Assembly (NCBI GenBank): GCA_964573145.1
Contig: CAZNIM010000029.1
Location: 1-8,874 of the forward strand
DNA length: 8,874 nt
Source: PWPS01 sp964573145
GTDB lineage: Bacteria; Patescibacteriota; Minisyncoccia; Minisyncoccales; PWPS01
Reading direction: 5' to 3'
Shown: positions 6,863 to 8,874 of the stretch, one piece after another
Numbering within the stretch: the first letter of the stretch is position 1
Layout of the letters: every line of letters starts with the position of its first letter
Made by a program: the position numbers and the translations under genes
Notes under the pieces: generated by a model
What the model saw: the letters and a program-made list of their open reading frames with translations, nothing else
What the model was told of the DNA's origin: nothing
Database searches by the model: none

Positions 6863-7054
6863 TTATCGTCTAATTGCTTTTTTAATCTTTTTAGCTTCCG
6901 CTCCGGTTACTTCCACCCACTTTTTAGTTTTTCTCTTTTCTTCTCCGGACATCTTCGATCTGTAGTGAGTTTGCCCCGGTTTTCTGCGGAGAACTTTTCC
7001 GTTTTTCGTTATTTTAAACCTTTTCTTTATCGATTTTCTTGTTTTCGGTTTCAT
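6863..7054 (-). CDS. rpmI: 50S ribosomal protein L35
   Basis: A 63-residue, very basic protein beginning MKPKTRKSIKKRFKITKNGKV, matching L35 ('mpKmKTkksaaKRFkvTgtGKv'), with later RRKPGQTHYRSKMS corresponding to 'r....HiltkKs'. L35 is a small 50S protein. It starts two bases after the infC stop (TAATCATG), so it is probably translated by coupling or re-initiation, and it lies between infC and rplT as in most bacteria. No Shine-Dalgarno precedes the ATG. Confidence 0.94.
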   Translation of the reverse strand: MKPKTRKSIKKRFKITKNGKVLRRKPGQTHYRSKMSGEEKRKTKKWVEVTGAEAKKIKKAIRR

Positions 7055-7056
7055 GA

Positions 7057-7569
7057 TTAATTTTTGGTTAATGTCATTGTTAATCCGCGAGGTTCTTTTT
7101 CAATATCTTTTTCCACTTCAACCGTAACTCTTTCTTCAACCATCGCCAAGAATTTTTTCATCTTCTCTCTGGCCGTTTTTTGGAGTGCGTTTTCACGTCC
7201 TCGCAAGGGGAGAACCACTCTCACTCTGTCTCCTCTGGAGAGAAACTTTTCAGCATTGTCCACTCTTACTTCCATATCGTGGTCGGAGATTGAAAAGCTG
7301 ATCTTAACCGTTTTCAGTTCCGGCTGATGTGATTTTTGGCTCTTTTTCTGTTCTTTCTTCTTTTGTCTGTATTTGTACTTTCCATGATCTATTATTTTGC
7401 AGACGGGTGGCTCGGCATTGGGAGAAATCTCGACCAAGTCTAAATTTCTTTTTTCGGCCTCTTCCAAGGCTTCTTTTTTACCCAAAACACCGATGTATTC
7501 TCCGTCGGCGGTAATCACTCTCATCTTCTTAGCTCTTATTTGTTTGTTTACTCTTGTTGTGTCCGAAAT
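7057..7569 (-). CDS. infC: Translation initiation factor IF-3, probable AUU start
   Basis: IF3 binds the 30S subunit, checks the start codon and initiator tRNA, and prevents premature subunit joining. The N-terminal domain (RVITADGEYIGV, LDLVEISPNAEPPVCKIIDHGKYKY) is followed by a charged linker (QKKKEQKKSQKS) and the C-terminal domain (ELKTVKISFSISDHD ... EPRGLTMTL). The first ATG is at 7524, but the frame continues upstream with SDTTRVNKQIRAKK, the conserved IF3 N-terminus ('RVNeqIRa..vRvI'), so translation must begin earlier. No ATG, GTG or TTG is available there; ATT at 7569-7567 fits, giving 170 residues, the normal family length. AUU starts are classical for infC and allow IF3 to repress itself. 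The ATT lies 23 bases after the tmRNA 3' end, with no Shine-Dalgarno visible. An ATG start at 7524 would give 155 residues. Confidence 0.9.
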   Translation of the reverse strand: MSDTTRVNKQIRAKKMRVITADGEYIGVLGKKEALEEAEKRNLDLVEISPNAEPPVCKIIDHGKYKYRQKKKEQKKSQKSHQPELKTVKISFSISDHDMEVRVDNAEKFLSRGDRVRVVLPLRGRENALQKTAREKMKKFLAMVEERVTVEVEKDIEKEPRGLTMTLTKN

Positions 7570-7592
7570 GGTTTTTTTTAAATTAATTTTTG

Positions 7593-7944
7593 TGGAGATG
7601 GGGAGGTGTGACCTCCCGTCCGGAAAATCTCACGAAACGATTCTACAAGCTTAGTCCGGTTTTTTCTTGATCGAAGCTTCTGACCGGACGAAACTACTTC
7701 GATCAAAGGTCTTTTTATTCATAAGCAAAGTGACCAGCTTTACTTACATAACCCGAGTTTATGGTACTTTTATCGCCCATCGGGCGTCAGCGGTAAAAGC
7801 AGACGCTCAAGCTAATGCTAAAGCAGGCTCGAACGTCAAGTTTTCTTGTAAGTTGGCACTTACTTGAATTTGACCGGTTTTTCGAGGCGGTCGGCTCGGC
7901 TTGCCTCATTTCGAGAAAGTTTTCCGTCTATTCGGATCACCCCC
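7593..7944 (-). ncRNA. ssrA: Transfer-messenger RNA (tmRNA)
   Basis: Read on the minus strand, 352 bases form a one-piece tmRNA. The acceptor stem pairs GGGGGTG (7944-7938) with CATCTCC (7600-7594) and carries the alanine identity pair G3-U70 and discriminator A73 (7593). GACGG follows in the D-like region, then GCAAGCCGAG. The tag frame runs from resume codon GCC (7857-7855) to TGA (7809-7807), encoding ANLQENLTFEPALALA; U and A sit five and four bases before the resume codon, as in E. coli. After the tag is a pseudoknot: GCGTC 7806-7802 with GACGC 7788-7784, and CTTTTA 7799-7794 with TAAAAG 7772-7767. GGACTAAGCTTGTAGA and TTTTCCGGACG match the conserved 3' part. The T-loop is GTCACAC instead of TTCRANN, and the CCA end is not encoded. 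With SmpB it rescues stalled ribosomes and tags the nascent peptide for proteolysis. Confidence 0.95.
7807..7857 (-). other. tmRNA proteolysis-tag reading frame
   Basis: Sixteen sense codons and a TGA stop encode ANLQENLTFEPALALA, preceded in the finished tag by the alanine carried by tmRNA. The tag is longer than the 10 codons of E. coli. The end ALALA corresponds to the usual ALAA degron recognised by ClpXP-type proteases. The start matches the usual 'GC. AAC' opening, and a GAA-AAC pair recurs as in E. coli. Confidence 0.85.
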
Positions 7945-8388
7945 TCAATACTTGGCTCTTCTTTTTAAGTTTCTGTCTATCTCTCTGTCTTTTATCTTTT
8001 TTCGCTTATCCCATTTTTTCTTTCCGCGACAAAGAGCAAACTTGATTTTTATCAAGCCGTTTTTAGTATACACCTTTAAAGGGATTAAAGTCAACCCCCT
8101 TTGACTCGTTTTTCCGGTTAGGTATTTTATCTCTTTTTTGGTCAGCAGGAGTTTTCTGGATCTGTCCGGGTCGTAATCTTCGGGGGTATTTTTCGGTTGA
8201 TAGGGAGATATATGTGCTCCCACCAAAAAAGCCTCGCCTTCTCTGACGGTTACATAAGATCCTTTAAGTGAAAGCTTGCCTTCTCTGACGGCTTTTACTT
8301 CGTGACCGTAAAGAACGATCCCCGCCTCGAACTCTTCCAGGATTTCGTAATCGTGATAAGCCTTTTTATTTTTGGAAAAAATCGACAT
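7945..8388 (-). CDS. smpB: tmRNA-binding protein SmpB
   Basis: A 147-residue SmpB of normal length. Family segments are clear: KKAYHDYEI near the N-terminus, FEAGIVLYGHEVKAVREGKLSLKGSYV (the OB-fold core, 'GtEvKslR.Gk.sl.dsy'), HISPYQ, SRKLLLTKKEI, GLTLIPLKVY, and the basic C-terminal tail RGKKKWDKRKKIKDREIDR, which becomes helical in the empty mRNA channel during rescue. SmpB binds the tRNA-like part of tmRNA and mimics the anticodon arm. Its TGA stop (7947-7945) is followed directly by the first base of the tmRNA, so the two partners must be made from one precursor unless an internal promoter exists. The ATG is 113 bases from the divergent gene; no Shine-Dalgarno is seen. Confidence 0.96.
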   Translation of the reverse strand: MSIFSKNKKAYHDYEILEEFEAGIVLYGHEVKAVREGKLSLKGSYVTVREGEAFLVGAHISPYQPKNTPEDYDPDRSRKLLLTKKEIKYLTGKTSQRGLTLIPLKVYTKNGLIKIKFALCRGKKKWDKRKKIKDREIDRNLKRRAKY

Positions 8389-8394
8389 AAATTA

Positions 8395-8423
8395 ATTTTA
8401 ACAAATTTTTAACTTAAAACCAA
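8395..8423 (-). promoter_or_regulatory. Possible smpB promoter, perhaps leaderless
   Basis: On the minus strand TAAAAT (8400-8395) is a 5/6 match to a -10 box, with a weak -35 TTGGTT (8423-8418) 17 bases upstream. Transcription would begin about seven bases after the -10, which falls at or next to the smpB ATG at 8388. This would give a leaderless message, consistent with the missing Shine-Dalgarno. The -35 match is poor and the region is AT-rich, so this is tentative. Confidence 0.35.
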
Positions 8424-8437
8424 GCTGATGGAACTGT

Positions 8438-8465
8438 TTGCAATTATCTTTTTTTTCTTTATAAT
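8438..8465 (+). promoter_or_regulatory. Putative promoter of the secreted peptidoglycan-binding protein
   Basis: A perfect -10 TATAAT (8460-8465) is preceded after 16 bases by TTGCAA (8438-8443), a 4/6 match to the -35 consensus. The start of transcription would be near 8472, about 30 bases before the ATG at 8502. It lies in the 113-base divergent region shared with smpB. Confidence 0.55.
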
Positions 8466-8501
8466 TTAAAAAAGGTCATTATAAATATTTAACCCAAAAA
8501 A

Positions 8502-8874
8502 ATGAAAAAGAAGATTTTAATCGCAGTCGTCTTTCTTTTGGCGATCGGAATCAGCGCGCAAGCGGTAGTTTCGGAAACTCCCGGAGCACGAGGAAGAGAA
8601 AATGCGATGCAAAGAATAGAAGAAAATTTGGACAAAATTGCAGAGAGGACGGGAAGAGAGCCGGAAGGACTAAGAAGAGCGATAGAAAGAATATTGGCAA
8701 GGCACGGAATGACGGACAAGGATTGTTTTGATTTCGAAGAGGCAGCTTATGAAGATGAAGGAGAAGCAGTGGAGACTTTGCAGAGATTCTTAAGAGAAAA
8801 AGGATTTTTTCAGTCGAGGGTGGACGGAGTTTACGGATGGGATACCGCCCGTGGACTTTACAAGTATCAAAAAG
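8502..8874 (+). CDS. Secreted protein with peptidoglycan-binding domain (3' end outside window)
   Basis: The first 124 residues of a protein that runs off the right edge. Residues 1-21 are a typical signal peptide: basic MKKK, hydrophobic ILIAVVFLLAIGI, and SAQA with a likely cleavage after A21. Residues about 30-70 are a charged, probably helical stretch rich in R and E (ENLDKIAERTGREPEGLRRA). From about residue 86 a PG_binding_1-type domain begins: VETLQRFLREKGFF, VDGVYGWDTARGLYKYQK, matching the repeat 'v..lQ..L...Gyy.g.vdGifG..T..Al..fQ.'. It should act outside the membrane and bind peptidoglycan; a catalytic domain may follow beyond the edge. No Shine-Dalgarno precedes the ATG; the leader ends in A-rich AACCCAAAAAA. 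Confidence 0.8.
   Translation, partial: MKKKILIAVVFLLAIGISAQAVVSETPGARGRENAMQRIEENLDKIAERTGREPEGLRRAIERILARHGMTDKDCFDFEEAAYEDEGEAVETLQRFLREKGFFQSRVDGVYGWDTARGLYKYQK

Noticed and set aside
7397..8104. Plus-strand open frames of 65-85 codons across infC, tmRNA and smpB
   Set aside because: They lie opposite clearly identified genes and the tmRNA and have no family-like sequence.
8232..8292. Repeated 14-base segment GCCTTCTCTGACGG in smpB
   Set aside because: It encodes two similar V-R-E-G stretches at normal SmpB positions, so it is coincidental coding similarity and not a mobile or regulatory repeat.
1..8874. CRISPR array, insertion sequence or prophage
   Set aside because: No regularly spaced repeats, terminal inverted repeats or transposase/integrase motifs were seen; the genes are housekeeping in type.
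1..8874. UGA reassigned as a sense codon (genetic code 25)
   Set aside because: UGA ends several genes at exactly the expected family length (smpB, greA, tmRNA tag), and no in-frame UGA occurs inside conserved domains.

Overview
The window looks like a chromosomal piece of a small-genome bacterium, most plausibly a member of the Candidate Phyla Radiation (Patescibacteria, Parcubacteria-like). The evidence is indirect: genes are tightly packed with overlapping ends, proteins are compact (including a half-length MFS protein), base composition is moderately AT-rich, and the Gre factor and cell-wall enzyme are divergent. UGA serves as a normal stop in several genes (methyltransferase, greA, smpB, tmRNA tag), so the UGA-recoded lineages (SR1/Gracilibacteria) are unlikely. 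No rRNA or tRNA gene was found to settle the taxonomy.

Layout. (1) Positions 1-633, plus strand: the 3' end of a SAM-dependent methyltransferase overlaps a small Mth938-like (DUF498) gene. (2) A 188-base gap holds a good sigma70-type promoter and a perfect 8-bp hairpin just before greA. (3) Positions 822-6492, plus strand: a six-gene run of Gre-type transcript cleavage factor, HD-domain phosphohydrolase, six-helix MFS-like protein, PolX (DNA polymerase beta family plus PHP), a membrane-anchored L,D-transpeptidase fused to a degenerate D,D-carboxypeptidase-like domain, and a Nudix hydrolase. Junctions are overlaps or 1-6 base gaps, so it reads as one operon. (4) Positions 6485-8388, minus strand: smpB, ssrA (tmRNA), infC, rpmI, rplT. 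(5) From 8502 to the right edge, plus strand: the start of a secreted peptidoglycan-binding protein, divergent from smpB.

The most informative part is the minus-strand operon. The tmRNA was found by reading the minus strand from 7944 to 7593. Its acceptor stem has the alanine identity pair G3-U70, a 16-codon tag frame ends in ALALA-stop, a pseudoknot follows the tag, and the 3' half is conserved. Its first base directly follows the smpB stop codon. infC comes 23 bases after the tmRNA and appears to start at an AUU codon 15 codons upstream of its first ATG, like the classical self-regulated infC of E. coli. Ribosome rescue (SmpB plus tmRNA), initiation (IF3) and two 50S proteins (L35, L20) are thus probably made from one transcript.

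The plus-strand operon mixes transcription fidelity, nucleotide housekeeping and repair, and wall cross-linking. In the L,D-transpeptidase fusion the transpeptidase motif is intact (H311, C330), while all three active-site motifs of the S11-like domain are replaced, suggesting a binding or scaffold role. Few starts have a recognisable Shine-Dalgarno sequence.
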